In this document: one piece after another, positions 5,874 to 6,007 of the stretch
Layout: every line of letters starts with the position of its first letter
Numbering within the stretch: position 1 is the stretch's first letter
NCBI GenBank assembly: GCA_002746425.1
Contig: NVXB01000076.1
Location: 9,176-15,182 of the forward strand
Reading direction: 5' to 3'
Source of the DNA: Hyphomicrobiales bacterium
GTDB lineage: Bacteria; Pseudomonadota; Alphaproteobacteria; Rhizobiales; GCA-2746425
Length of the DNA: 6,007 nt
Made by a program: the position numbers and the translations under genes
The notes under the pieces: generated by a model
Seen by the model: only the letters and a program-made list of their open reading frames with translations
Databases searched by the model: none
What the model was told of the DNA's origin: nothing

Positions 5874-6007
5874 ATGCGCACAATCGGACATTTCGTAAAC
5901 GGCGAGAACATCAAAGGCACCAGTGGCCGCGAGGCGGATGTTTATCTGCCGATGACCGGCGAAGTGCAGGCGAAAGTTGCCTTGGCTTCTAAAGCCGAAG
6001 TCGATGC
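5874..6007 (+). CDS. mmsA: CoA-acylating methylmalonate-semialdehyde dehydrogenase, N-terminal fragment
   Basis: Only 44 codons and two bases lie inside the window, and the frame is open at the right edge. The family is usually near 500 residues. The N-terminus MRTIGHFVNGENIKGTSGRE, followed by a TGEVQAKVALAS segment (about 29-40), is the characteristic opening of MmsA in the aldehyde dehydrogenase superfamily. The enzyme oxidises methylmalonate semialdehyde with NAD and CoA to propionyl-CoA and CO2, near the end of valine breakdown; related enzymes act on malonate semialdehyde in inositol breakdown. The ATG follows GGAGG (5864-5868) with a 5-base spacer. The active-site cysteine and NAD-binding region are not visible, so the call rests on the N-terminus and the divergent LysR gene. 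Confidence 0.8.
   Translation, partial: MRTIGHFVNGENIKGTSGREADVYLPMTGEVQAKVALASKAEVD

Noticed and set aside
5736..5891. Longer N-terminus for the LysR protein
   Set aside because: It would cross the whole divergent promoter region and into mmsA, and the helix-turn-helix begins normally right after the ATG at 5735.
1..6007. Mobile element, CRISPR array, tRNA, rRNA or riboswitch
   Set aside because: No transposase, integrase, regular spaced repeats, cloverleaf or long structured leader was seen. Gene order and composition look uniform.

Overview
The window reads as ordinary chromosomal DNA of an alphaproteobacterium, probably of the Hyphomicrobiales/Rhodobacterales kind. The grounds are protein-family resemblance: a LivG-type ATPase paired with a soluble AMP-forming acyl-CoA synthetase, a membrane-free PAS-7 hybrid kinase, and a LysR gene divergent from mmsA. 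G+C looks only slightly above half by eye, so the genus is not called. No phage, insertion sequence, CRISPR, tRNA or rRNA signal was seen. Coding density is very high and every gap over 100 bases is an intergenic promoter region.

Layout, left to right. (1) A leftward operon (1-1900): a livG-like ABC ATPase (1124-1900), then an acyl-CoA synthetase/ligase that runs off the left edge (1-1124). The two are joined by a TAATG stop/start overlap. Permease, binding-protein and LivF-type genes would be expected further left. (2) A 202-base divergent control region (1901-2102) with a perfect 15-base palindrome and a 10-base tandem direct repeat. (3) A rightward two-gene signalling operon: a soluble PAS-PAS-HisKA-HATPase-REC hybrid kinase (2103-4148, probable TTG start behind a 9-base perfect Shine-Dalgarno) and an OmpR-family response regulator (4145-4861), overlapping by ATGA. 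(4) A leftward LysR-type regulator (4848-5735) whose 3' end overlaps the response regulator by 14 bases. (5) A 138-base divergent control region (5736-5873) with a perfect 16-base palindrome. (6) The first 44 codons of a CoA-acylating methylmalonate-semialdehyde dehydrogenase, mmsA (5874-6007, runs off the right edge).

How the parts may work together (inference): the two-component system sits head to head with the transporter/acyl-CoA synthetase operon and may control it as well as itself. Its sensor has no membrane segment, so it should read a cytoplasmic cue. The LysR protein most likely controls mmsA, the last steps of valine (and in some bacteria myo-inositol) breakdown. The shared theme is uptake and CoA-linked catabolism of branched-chain or fatty/aromatic acids, but no substrate can be fixed from this sequence. 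I found no clearly new system. The points most worth following are the divergent two-component/transporter arrangement with its candidate operators, and the hybrid kinase that lacks a visible Hpt partner.
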